Of a DNA stretch of 64,000 bases, positions 1 through 8,871 are shown one piece after another (positions within the stretch are counted from its first letter, which is position 1; every line of letters begins with the position of its first letter). This DNA comes from G965207045 sp965207045 (GTDB lineage: Bacteria > Pseudomonadota > Alphaproteobacteria > Rickettsiales > Anaplasmataceae), in contig OZ242261.1 of assembly GCA_965207045.1 (NCBI GenBank), forward strand, positions 806,001 through 870,000, read 5' to 3'. The notes beneath the pieces were generated by a model, which was not told the DNA's origin, made no database searches, and saw only the letters and a program-made list of their open reading frames with translations. A program made the translations under genes and the position numbers.

Positions 1-1
1 A

Positions 2-3000
2 AAGAATACTGCTCCTGTAGGCATGTTCCAAAAAGCAACTAAAGATAATAACTATCAATTAGCAGAAGTGTTACTCTGCAAAAAGCATCACGATGCTAAA
101 ACAACAATAGATCTATTTAAAGAGGCAGTACAATCAAAAAATCTAGAAATAATCAAGCTAATATTACAAGAATTAAATTCACAATACAATAATACACTAC
201 CAAATGAAGTAACAGACTTCTTATTTTCTGGGCAACCATGTGAATTAGAAAACATAGCCTTGGCTGGAGAGCAAGAGCTATATAAGGAATTGACTCAAGA
301 TAAAATGTTACAAGAAGCACTTGAAAAAAACCGCCTTGCTAATCAAGAAGAAGAATTAAGATGGTTAAATAATTATGCTAAGGGCGGATTTACACATGAA
401 TTCAGAAACGGCCTCAACTACATCACACTAGAACCAGACATTCATCTTAACCAAGAAAAAAAGATACAGATAGAGAAGGAAATAGGAAAAGAACTCCTCA
501 CATCACTTTTAACTGGGGGAAATGCCACTCAAGAAATGATGGAAATATATAAAAACAAATTTCCTCATTATTATGCAGATCAGCTTACCTTGGCACAACG
601 AAAAAACACAAATCAAAATGATATTAGCAATATATGGGAAAGATACCAAAAAGTACACTCATTAGCGGAAGAAAAAACCATAAGATGGAAGAATTTTAAA
701 TCGTTTTTTAGCACCAATAAGGATGAAAATACTGAAATTCCTCTTTGGATGGAAGCATTGGCATCAGGAAAAAATATAGAATTAGCCAGATACTTATATA
801 ATGAAGAACATGAAGCATTAGAAAAAGATTCTAATTTAACCAAAGGAGAACTTAACAGACGAGCATTAAGTCATGCAGAAAATTTTAGCCAAATGTTAAC
901 ATATCTAGGTTTAGAGGAACTAGATCAAGCTGCAGAATTTCTTGAAGATATAAGACAAACAAAACATCAACCAACTAAAGGATATCAAATCATTACTAAT
1001 GAATATATAGAGAGAAGTGAAAAACAAACCATACTCAAAGAGTACATAAAACAAAACATACTAATACCACAAGATGATATCAAAAATGGAAATCTTGATC
1101 TCTATGATCCTTTAATAGGTAAAACCTTGACGGATCATCTACTTGAAGAAGGCAGCACTGACACAAAATTACATATGTTACAACATTGCCCTAAACCTTG
1201 GATTGCAGATATACATGGAAACACACGCTTACACACACTTCTTAAGCAGGCTGATGAATATAATCCTCAAGATTTACTCTATATAACAAAAATTTTAATA
1301 AGCAACGGTGCGAACCCGAATGCAACCAATAACGAAGGGAAAACACCACTTCAAATGCTAGATGATAAACCAGAATATCTTAATCTTGCTCAATACTTGA
1401 AGCAAGAACAAGATAATATAAACCAAAAAGAAGCAGATATCAAAGCAAAAGCGGGTAATAACACACATAGATTGAGAGATGAAATTAGATTCTATTCTAA
1501 CCCATATTCTCATGTCTTATCTGCATTCATAAAGTGCATAAGTAGTGACATAATTGGCGATGGAGCTAAAAACAAACCTATAGAAAATGCTTTAAGAAAT
1601 GCTATTAACGATTTAGAACCTCTGTTAAATGGAGAAAAAAATTACTTGAGTTGTACTGATGCACAAGGAAACAACATTTTACACACGTTCTTCTATTTAG
1701 CTGTAAATAACAATAATAATGGCGTTTTAATTGCTGATGCCGTAACTCAGATTTTAAGTAAAGTCAAACAAAGTAAGCATTTTTCAATTGATTTACTTAG
1801 CGCACAAAATTGCCAAGGAGAAACACCTCTTGATATTTTAGCAAGAGGTCCTTATTTGCTTTCAGCGTTCAAGGCCCTTGAGTATGAAGTAGGTATCAAG
1901 AGTGGAATAAGACCTGATGATATGATTAAAAAAGTAGATTTGAATCATGTCTTTAGAGAAGCTGCTGCACATAATAATCAAGCATTATGTGAATACTTAT
2001 TGTACGATGGCCCATACGGGAACATAGATATAAACACTTCAGATGCAGAAAGTGAATCAGCGCTGTTTAAGGCTTTGCGCAACAATCAAAGTAAGATGTT
2101 CAATTACCTACTAGAAGCAGGTGCGAATATAGATCAAATCAACGACAAGAATGAAACTCTGTTACATGTTATAATGTACCGCATAAACTCAGGACAAGAT
2201 AAGAATTTAGAACAAGATATTTTAATGGCAAATGCCTTAATTAATGGAGGTGCTAGCCTAACTTATAAAGATAAGCATGGCAATAGTGTAGTCGATATTA
2301 TACGCAACACTCAACAAGAAGCCCAAAAAAAAGTAGGAACAGATGCTAATAAAAACTATTTGGAAGTCTGTAAAAATTTGGTCAATGCAGCCACAAAAGC
2401 ACAAAGCGAGCTAATAAGTGATGAAAAAAAACTCAACCATACAATAAAAGAAAGTATTCACTTACATAATAAAATACAAACCTTTGGCGAAAAAATCGGA
2501 GGCACTATAACAGGAATCAGAAGCGGATACAAGAAAGAGAGTACCAAAGACGATTTTTCAGCACATATACTAGGTAAAGTGCTTGAGCTAGAGTTGTATA
2601 GCAACTCCTATATAAGTTCTCCAGGACTCTTCAAGCATGACACAATGCAAAAAAGGAACATCAATACATGCATAGCTAGGTCCGATGGTTACACTACTAG
2701 AGTACAAAAGATCGGTGATAAACGTATTTATACAGTAGAAAAAGGTGAAATGTGCCTAACTGTTCAAGGAATAAACAATGAGCCTACAAAGCTTGTAGTA
2801 ATTGTAAACGCAGACGGAACAATTAAAGCAGAAAGTGGTGAATGGAAAGAGCATCAAAAAGGCTTAAGGAATGTACAAATTGGTGGAAGAAGCCTCTATG
2901 AGGCTTTACAATCAGGTCAGTGGAAGCATATAATTGATCAAAGACAAATAAGCCAAGGATCTGAAAAAGGGATAAAACAACAACAAAATCCCAACGTTCC

Positions 3001-5320
3001 ACAAACACAACGAACTCAACCTAATCAAAAGCAATCTGGCCATCTTCCTCAAAACAATGATAAAGGTATTTCTCCAGCTGCTTATAAAGAAACAGGTCTT
3101 AACAACATTTCCAATATAAGTGAAGTTAGAGAACATAACCTTTCATTTCGTGAAGAAAACATAGATCATAATAATGATAGCGCTAACCCAAGTCAAACAG
3201 GCCTGAACATTGAATTAGACAAGGAAGATGAGAAAAAACAAATTGATCTTGAAGAGTATAAAGTTGATAGCATAACACGCGATCCCGAACAAGAACTAAC
3301 AAAACAAGAGTTCAGTGATTCAAGAAGTGATTATAGCAGAGCATTGCAAAATAATCAAAATGGCCCAAAAAACATAAAATCGTTAAGCTCTGATTATTTA
3401 CAGCGAAAAGTACAACATGATACAGAAGAATACATGCAAAGTCAATCTCCTAATAAGCAAAAAGGTTTGTTAATCAGTGGTAACAAAGAAGAAATTCCTA
3501 CAATACAATCCAGCTCAGAATCTACAAAAATAGAAAATAGAAAAGAAATGGAAAAAAGCATAGATGATGATCGAACCACAAAAGTTGCACAAAATCCATC
3601 AATTGAGCTCGAGAAACATATTGATAGTAAAAGCCTTTACCTAGAAAAAGAACTTACAGAATCATATAATAAAACTTCAGGCAACAAAAGTCCTTCAAAA
3701 AGTACTGATTTTACCAATAAAACACTACAAGATTTTCAAAATGAAAATACAGAATTGTTAATTAAGCTTAGGAATGCGTCAAAAGACCAAAGAAACGAAA
3801 ATGAAGAATTATCTACTGAAGAAGAGTTAAAAAACAAACTTCTGCAACACATAAGAAATTTCCAAGAGAGATCAGGCTTAAAAAGTCTTAAAGAAAAACC
3901 AGGTCTTACAGATAAAGAAAGAAGTTACTTAATTGATAAATATATCAAAGAACAAATAATAAAGTACCAAAACTCGAATACTAAAAAAGAAAAACAACAA
4001 AAAAGCGACCAAGAACCAACTAACAAAAGAACGAATTTAGACGAAAAGAAACCAACAAATACAAAAGAAAGTACTGGAAATAAGGAAAGAGATCTTGTAC
4101 AGATAAATTCAGATACCACTCCTAATATTAATCAACAACATCATCAGAGCACTGGATCACGCCTTCTTAAACCTAAACAAACACCTTACGCAACAGATTT
4201 TGTACAGAGAAACATACAAAGCGTTTCACAAAACAAGCAAAAGGACCTACAAAATACATCTTTTGACGAGGCAAAAAAGAACTTAAGAGCTAAAACACAA
4301 AAAAATCCTAATAATAGCAAGAATGATAATAAAAGAGATCCATTTAAAACAAGGGAAGATTATAGTGCAATAATTAAAAATTTGAAAAAGGTAACACAAC
4401 AACCACAATCAGAAAGTGCTTTACAAATCAATGAGAATGAAGCTGCAACACTTTATAAAAAAACAAGAGAAAACTTGAAAACTATACCAAAAAAACAAAA
4501 AACTAGCTTCCAAGCAAATGAAGATGAATTTGTACAAAAATTACAAAAGAAAGTTAAAAGTAGGTTGCCACAAGAGAAGAAACATTCAGAAAACTCTCCT
4601 GAGATTAATCAAAAACGAGCTTCAAGCACATCATCACATGTTGTTAAACCTAAGCAAACAAAACCCACAAGGAATTATGTAGAAGAAAATATAAAAAAAG
4701 TTTCACAAAAAAAGCAAAACAGTAACAACTTGATAGGAGTTAGTAATATCACTCGTGAAAAATACCGAAAAGAAATAAATCCAAAAACAACAGCTAAAGG
4801 TAATAATGTTGCGAAGCTATCAAAACAATTTGAAGCTATAGCAACAGAGCAAGCAAAAGGAAAAACAATAATAAAAAATACTAGTATTAATTCTAGAGAA
4901 GTTCTTGAAGCTCCAAAAAACAATGACAGAACACCAACTGTAGAAGATATCAAACAAGAAGCACAAAATAATACACAAAGAGATAGGCAAGAATGGAGAG
5001 AATCTCAGAAACAATCTAAAACAAATAAAGCAGAAGATAACAGTAAAAGATCCTTCCATTCACTTTCAGAAGGAACTAGATTTGCTCAAATGGAAGAGAA
5101 GATGCCAGAAACACAAAAAAACAAACAACAAGTAAAACCTATAAAATTATCACACAATATAAAACAACAAGCACGTAACATTATGCAAGAAAAAGACACC
5201 TTTACTCAACAAAAAGGACAAGGCATAATTGCTAACACAAATACAATAGATAACCCTATTGGTTCATTATCTAATGATAATAAAAATAAGGAACATAACA
5301 ATCAGACAAATAGTAGGTAG
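2..5320 (+). CDS. Giant ankyrin-repeat protein with low-complexity tail, 5' partial
   Basis: The first ATG is at 23, but the frame stays open to the window edge and the residues before it (NTAPVG) continue an ankyrin-type helix. There is no Shine-Dalgarno sequence before 23, so the true start lies outside the window. Visible: degenerate ankyrin repeats over about the first 800 residues after that ATG (for example GANPNATNNEGKTPLQML near 430 and LLEAGANIDQINDKNETLLH near 710), then a possible globular segment near 850-970. From about residue 980 to the end there is a hydrophilic K/N/Q/E-rich tail of nearly 800 residues with no membrane segment. The tail repeats a motif KPKQT...NI..VSQ.KQ near 4165 and 4645. 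A PrtD-like exporter begins about 165 bases downstream on the same strand, so I infer that this is a type I secreted effector. Large ankyrin proteins with type I export are known in Ehrlichia (Ank200). The ankyrin call is firm; the secretion route is inferred. Confidence 0.8.
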   Translation, partial: KNTAPVGMFQKATKDNNYQLAEVLLCKKHHDAKTTIDLFKEAVQSKNLEIIKLILQELNSQYNNTLPNEVTDFLFSGQPCELENIALAGEQELYKELTQDKMLQEALEKNRLANQEEELRWLNNYAKGGFTHEFRNGLNYITLEPDIHLNQEKKIQIEKEIGKELLTSLLTGGNATQEMMEIYKNKFPHYYADQLTLAQRKNTNQNDISNIWERYQKVHSLAEEKTIRWKNFKSFFSTNKDENTEIPLWMEALASGKNIELARYLYNEEHEALEKDSNLTKGELNRRALSHAENFSQMLTYLGLEELDQAAEFLEDIRQTKHQPTKGYQIITNEYIERSEKQTILKEYIKQNILIPQDDIKNGNLDLYDPLIGKTLTDHLLEEGSTDTKLHMLQHCPKPWIADIHGNTRLHTLLKQADEYNPQDLLYITKILISNGANPNATNNEGKTPLQMLDDKPEYLNLAQYLKQEQDNINQKEADIKAKAGNNTHRLRDEIRFYSNPYSHVLSAFIKCISSDIIGDGAKNKPIENALRNAINDLEPLLNGEKNYLSCTDAQGNNILHTFFYLAVNNNNNGVLIADAVTQILSKVKQSKHFSIDLLSAQNCQGETPLDILARGPYLLSAFKALEYEVGIKSGIRPDDMIKKVDLNHVFREAAAHNNQALCEYLLYDGPYGNIDINTSDAESESALFKALRNNQSKMFNYLLEAGANIDQINDKNETLLHVIMYRINSGQDKNLEQDILMANALINGGASLTYKDKHGNSVVDIIRNTQQEAQKKVGTDANKNYLEVCKNLVNAATKAQSELISDEKKLNHTIKESIHLHNKIQTFGEKIGGTITGIRSGYKKESTKDDFSAHILGKVLELELYSNSYISSPGLFKHDTMQKRNINTCIARSDGYTTRVQKIGDKRIYTVEKGEMCLTVQGINNEPTKLVVIVNADGTIKAESGEWKEHQKGLRNVQIGGRSLYEALQSGQWKHIIDQRQISQGSEKGIKQQQNPNVPQTQRTQPNQKQSGHLPQNNDKGISPAAYKETGLNNISNISEVREHNLSFREENIDHNNDSANPSQTGLNIELDKEDEKKQIDLEEYKVDSITRDPEQELTKQEFSDSRSDYSRALQNNQNGPKNIKSLSSDYLQRKVQHDTEEYMQSQSPNKQKGLLISGNKEEIPTIQSSSESTKIENRKEMEKSIDDDRTTKVAQNPSIELEKHIDSKSLYLEKELTESYNKTSGNKSPSKSTDFTNKTLQDFQNENTELLIKLRNASKDQRNENEELSTEEELKNKLLQHIRNFQERSGLKSLKEKPGLTDKERSYLIDKYIKEQIIKYQNSNTKKEKQQKSDQEPTNKRTNLDEKKPTNTKESTGNKERDLVQINSDTTPNINQQHHQSTGSRLLKPKQTPYATDFVQRNIQSVSQNKQKDLQNTSFDEAKKNLRAKTQKNPNNSKNDNKRDPFKTREDYSAIIKNLKKVTQQPQSESALQINENEAATLYKKTRENLKTIPKKQKTSFQANEDEFVQKLQKKVKSRLPQEKKHSENSPEINQKRASSTSSHVVKPKQTKPTRNYVEENIKKVSQKKQNSNNLIGVSNITREKYRKEINPKTTAKGNNVAKLSKQFEAIATEQAKGKTIIKNTSINSREVLEAPKNNDRTPTVEDIKQEAQNNTQRDRQEWRESQKQSKTNKAEDNSKRSFHSLSEGTRFAQMEEKMPETQKNKQQVKPIKLSHNIKQQARNIMQEKDTFTQQKGQGIIANTNTIDNPIGSLSNDNKNKEHNNQTNSR

Positions 5321-5485
5321 AATTAATTGCCACCTTAAAACTATATTACTCTTTAAATTGAATTACGTACAAAAGGTAAAGAAAAATAGTTCTTCTACCC
5401 TATATAAATTACGTAAATATTGGCCATAACAACTGATTTCTGGTATAATCCTTTCCTATTCAACATAATATGTGGGATTCATCAC

Positions 5486-7264
5486 ATGATGGGATTTAAA
5501 AATAATTTCCAAATTGAACAAGATTTTAAAGAAAGCTTGCTTTATCAGTCTTTACATAAATGCAAAAGGGCATTGTGGTACATATTTTTGTTCAGCTCCG
5601 TTATAAATATCTTAGTTTTGTTCTTACCAATATATACATCACAAGTTCTAGATCGCGTTTTATCTAGTGGAAGTTTAGCCACTCTTATCATGCTTTCTCT
5701 GATTACCATACTTTCTTTTGCTTGTTCAGCTATGCTCGAAACTTCAAGATCTTTTGTTATGACAAAAATAGGTGAATGGCTAGATAGCAATTTATCTTCT
5801 GACATGATTGCAAAATCGATAGCTTTAACAACAATAAAAAACAGTACCTCTAGCGGAGAAGCGCTAAGAGACCTAAATGTAATCAAAAATTTTATCTCTG
5901 GAAACAGTATTTTCTTTTTTTTTGATGCGCCATGGTCCTTACTTTATCTTTTTGCAATATTCATGATACATTCCACTATCGCTATAATTGCCATTGTCGG
6001 AATAGTGATTTTGTTCTCTATGGCCTTGTGGAATGACTTATCAACGAAAAAATTAATGAAAGAGAACAACGAAGCTACAATACGAAATATCAATGAGGTA
6101 GAGATAGCAACCAGAAATGCAGAAGTTGTGGAAGCAATGGGCATGACAAGCAATATATTACTACAATGGTCTAAAAAAAATAATATCAATAAAGCGCTCC
6201 AAACCAAAGCACAAAATAGGTCTGCACTTATTATGTCAATCACAAAAGCAATACGATCTACAATTCAAATCTCAGTCATAGGTATTGGTGCATACTTAGC
6301 CGTCTCTGGACAGAAAACAGCAGGTGGTATAATAGCTGCCTCAATTTTGACAGGTAGGACTTTAGCTCCGTTTGAACAAGCAATCGGAAATTGGAAAAAC
6401 TTATCCTCAACACGCCTTTCATACAAAAGATTAAAAATACTAACTTTAACACACCCAAAACGCACCCAAGCCATGAAGCTACCAACCCCTGAAGGAAGAA
6501 TAACCTTTGATAAAGTAATCTACACTCCCTATGGTGGTAAAAAGCCAATAATACGTGGAATAGATTTTTCACTCTCTCCGGGATCGATTGTCGGAGTATT
6601 AGGAGGAAACTCAGCTGGTAAGTCCACATTAGCAAAGCTAATTGTAGGAGTCCTCAAACCAATTTCAGGAACAGTAAGACTAGATGGTGCAGACACATAT
6701 ACTTGGGAAAGAGAACATTTTGGCAACTTCGTTGGCTATCTGCCTCAAGACATAGAATTATTTAATAGCACTATAAAGTCAAATATTGCAAGAATGAATG
6801 AAAATCCTGATCCAGAAAAAGTTGTCAAGGCAGCAAAAATTACCGGAGTACATGAAATGATTCTATCCCTTCCTGACGGATATGACACAAAAATTGGTTC
6901 ATCTTGTGGGATTATATTATCCGGCGGTCAGAAACAAAGAATTGGATTAGCACGTGCCTTTTACGGAGATATAAAGCTTCTAGTTTTAGATGAGCCTAAT
7001 GCTAACTTAGATAGTGCCGGTGAACTCTTTTTAATAAAAGCTTTGGAATATGCTAGTTTAAATAAGATAACAACATTCATTATCACACATAAAATATCGC
7101 TTCTATCTGCAGTAAATATAATCATGATTATAAAAGAAGGAATGATTGCGGGATTAGGACCAAGAGATGAGATATTATCAAAAATGATGCCTAAGAAGCA
7201 GGGCTCACAACCTAAAGAAAGTGGAAAAACAACTGCTAAACAAGTGATTGATAATACTACCTAA
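5486..7264 (+). CDS. Type I secretion system permease/ATPase, PrtD/HlyB-like
   Basis: This is an ABC exporter half-transporter that would pair with a membrane-fusion protein and TolC (neither seen here) to export unfolded substrates across both membranes. The N-terminal half has about six hydrophobic segments, starting with one rich in I, L and V near residue 30. The ATPase domain shows Walker A GGNSAGKST (about 373-381), signature LSGGQKQR (about 478), Walker B LLVLDEP (about 498) and the H-loop FIITHK. It has no N-terminal peptidase domain, which fits the PrtD family rather than double-glycine exporters. The frame opens at a TTG at 5420, but the paired ATGs at 5486 and 5489 place the start about 20 residues before the first membrane helix, as in the family; I chose 5486. 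It lies downstream of the giant ankyrin gene and is probably co-transcribed, which suggests a dedicated substrate. Confidence 0.9.
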   Translation: MMGFKNNFQIEQDFKESLLYQSLHKCKRALWYIFLFSSVINILVLFLPIYTSQVLDRVLSSGSLATLIMLSLITILSFACSAMLETSRSFVMTKIGEWLDSNLSSDMIAKSIALTTIKNSTSSGEALRDLNVIKNFISGNSIFFFFDAPWSLLYLFAIFMIHSTIAIIAIVGIVILFSMALWNDLSTKKLMKENNEATIRNINEVEIATRNAEVVEAMGMTSNILLQWSKKNNINKALQTKAQNRSALIMSITKAIRSTIQISVIGIGAYLAVSGQKTAGGIIAASILTGRTLAPFEQAIGNWKNLSSTRLSYKRLKILTLTHPKRTQAMKLPTPEGRITFDKVIYTPYGGKKPIIRGIDFSLSPGSIVGVLGGNSAGKSTLAKLIVGVLKPISGTVRLDGADTYTWEREHFGNFVGYLPQDIELFNSTIKSNIARMNENPDPEKVVKAAKITGVHEMILSLPDGYDTKIGSSCGIILSGGQKQRIGLARAFYGDIKLLVLDEPNANLDSAGELFLIKALEYASLNKITTFIITHKISLLSAVNIIMIIKEGMIAGLGPRDEILSKMMPKKQGSQPKESGKTTAKQVIDNTT

Positions 7265-7273
7265 TAAAAATTT

Positions 7274-8065
7274 TCACTTTTTACCAAAAACTAACTTTGA
7301 CTTTATACTGGAAATAGCTTTTGCAGGATTTAATCCTTTTGGGCATGTTGTTGTACAATTCATAATGGTATGGCAACGATAAAGCTTGAATGAATCATTG
7401 ACTTTATCCAATCTCTCTTTACTCGCCTTATCCCTGCTATCCTCTAAACAACGATTAAGCTGAAGCAAAGCTGCTGGACCTAAATACTTATCAGAATTCC
7501 ACCAATAACTCGGACAACTGGTTGAACAGCAGGCACACAATATACACTCATATAGACCATTCAACTTATTGCGCTCTTCTATTGATTGAAGCCTTTCTTT
7601 ATCACCATACTCTGATTCATTACTAGGTTTCAACCAAGGCTCGATAGAAGCATATTGGTCATAAAAATGACTTAAATCAGTAACAAGATCTTTTACAACA
7701 TTCATATGAGGTAGAGGATAAATATTTATCGTACTTGCCTTGATTTCACTTATATGTTTTGTACAAGCTAAGGTATTTGTTCCATCTATATTCATTGCAC
7801 AAGAACCACATATACCTTCACGACATGATCTTCTAAAAGTTAAAGTTGAATCTGCTTCATCCTTTATTTTTATCAGTGCATCTAACACCATCTGACCACA
7901 TTTTTTTGTATCTATCTCAAATGTATCTAAACGCGGATTTTCATCATCATCAGGATTCCAACGGTATATCCTAAATTTTTTTACTTCAGCACCAAAGCTC
8001 TTATTCTTATGATATACACCAATTTTTTTAACTTTAGAATTCTTTGGAAGTCTTAATTGGACCAT
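7274..8065 (-). CDS. sdhB: Succinate dehydrogenase iron-sulfur subunit
   Basis: SdhB is the electron-transfer subunit of respiratory complex II. It passes electrons from the FAD of SdhA to ubiquinone at the inner membrane. At 263 residues the length is normal for alphaproteobacteria. The 2Fe-2S ligands are in SCREGICGSC...C (about residues 79-101). The 4Fe-4S motif is CILCACCSTSCP (about 175) and the 3Fe-4S motif is CHTIMNCTTTCPKGLNP (about 235). The gene is convergent with the type I exporter, with only 9 bases between the stops. The ATG at 8065 gives a normal N-terminus. No sdhA, sdhC or sdhD lies next to it, which is common in Rickettsiales, where sdh genes can be split. Confidence 0.97.
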   Translation of the reverse strand: MVQLRLPKNSKVKKIGVYHKNKSFGAEVKKFRIYRWNPDDDENPRLDTFEIDTKKCGQMVLDALIKIKDEADSTLTFRRSCREGICGSCAMNIDGTNTLACTKHISEIKASTINIYPLPHMNVVKDLVTDLSHFYDQYASIEPWLKPSNESEYGDKERLQSIEERNKLNGLYECILCACCSTSCPSYWWNSDKYLGPAALLQLNRCLEDSRDKASKERLDKVNDSFKLYRCHTIMNCTTTCPKGLNPAKAISSIKSKLVFGKK

Positions 8066-8173
8066 ATAACTATCTAAAAAACACCTTCAGGCTAAAATAA
8101 AATGCAAAAAAAATCAATGGTAATATCAATTGATTAAAAACGCATTTTATACGCGTTAAAATAACAGTTAGTA

Positions 8174-8204
8174 TTGACATCAATTTATCTTTGTATGCTA
8201 TAAT
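8174..8204 (+). promoter_or_regulatory. Near-consensus sigma-70 promoter for the 6S RNA
   Basis: TTGACA at 8174-8179 and TATAAT at 8199-8204, 19 bases apart, lie about 7 bases before the predicted 5' end of the 6S RNA. Both hexamers are perfect; the spacer is slightly long. Confidence 0.7.
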
Positions 8205-8210
8205 GTGTTT

Positions 8211-8376
8211 GTTGCCTACTCTGTAAGTGAGGTTTATTTGTACCACTAGGACCTAAATTTTCTATTAGGGAGCAATCACTAATGCTTTTACAGATTATAC
8301 ATGGCGTTATATTTGCACCCACCTGTACAAGCTTGTCCAGGAGGATGAAATTAGACTAACGGCAGAGTGGGTGATA
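8211..8376 (+). ncRNA. ssrS: Probable 6S RNA
   Basis: 6S RNA binds sigma-70 RNA polymerase by mimicking an open promoter. The segment of about 166 bases has complementary ends: GCCTACTCTG near 8214 pairs with CAGAGTGGGT near 8363, with wobbles, forming the closing stem. The 3' half contains a hairpin, CCTG...CAGG, enclosing the palindrome ACAAGCTTGT. There is no open reading frame of note, and a consensus promoter sits just upstream. Size, terminal stem and position as an independent unit between sdhB and a glutaredoxin gene fit 6S RNA. The call rests on structure read by eye, not on a covariance model. Confidence 0.7.
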
Positions 8377-8401
8377 TTTAGAATTTTTATAACTGATTTA
8401 C

Positions 8402-8647
8402 ATGACCAATAAAATTGTCATTTACTCAAAGAAAATATGTCCATTTTGTGTTCGTGCAAAAGACTTGTTAAAATCAAAAGGCCTTAATTACACTGAAATA
8501 AATGTAGAAAATTCAGAGAAAGATTTAATGGAAATGATAGAAAAATCAGGTAATAAAAGGACAGTACCTCAAATATTTATTAATGGGCACCACATTGGAG
8601 GATATGATGATCTCAGCAAAGCAAATAAAACAGGTAAGTTAGACTAG
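8402..8647 (+). CDS. grxC: Glutaredoxin 3 (GrxC family)
   Basis: This 81-residue dithiol glutaredoxin is a cytoplasmic disulfide reductase using glutathione. Visible: an N-terminal beta strand KIVIYSK, the CPFC active site (residues 14-17), the cis-proline segment RTVPQIFINGHHIGGYDDL that binds glutathione, and a short C-terminal helix. CPFC instead of CPYC is common in alphaproteobacteria. The gene starts about 25 bases after the 6S RNA and may be read through from the same promoter. The glutathione it would use can be made by the gshA product encoded at 50.3 kb. Confidence 0.93.
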   Translation: MTNKIVIYSKKICPFCVRAKDLLKSKGLNYTEINVENSEKDLMEMIEKSGNKRTVPQIFINGHHIGGYDDLSKANKTGKLD

Positions 8648-8833
8648 TTTCTGAAGTAAATTTTATATACAAGCTTTGTTCTTAAGTAAAATCAACTTAA
8701 AAGGTTGACTAATCAAAGAAAGCGCTATTCATTATAACAAGAAGCTTTCCTTTCATATATCAAATAACAAGTGCTATTTGCAATTATTCTGTATTTTATA
8801 AGATATCATATATATTAAATTATATTAATAATA

Positions 8834-8842
8834 TGTTATAAT
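8834..8842 (+). promoter_or_regulatory. Extended -10 element (TGTTATAAT) upstream of the 617-residue protein
   Basis: TGTTATAAT matches an extended -10 (TGN plus TATAAT) ending 29 bases before the ATG at 8872. No good -35 lies at the normal distance, which is tolerated with extended -10 promoters. The start codon also lacks a clear Shine-Dalgarno sequence. Confidence 0.4.
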
Positions 8843-8871
8843 GCAAACAGAATTTAATAAACAAAGATACT

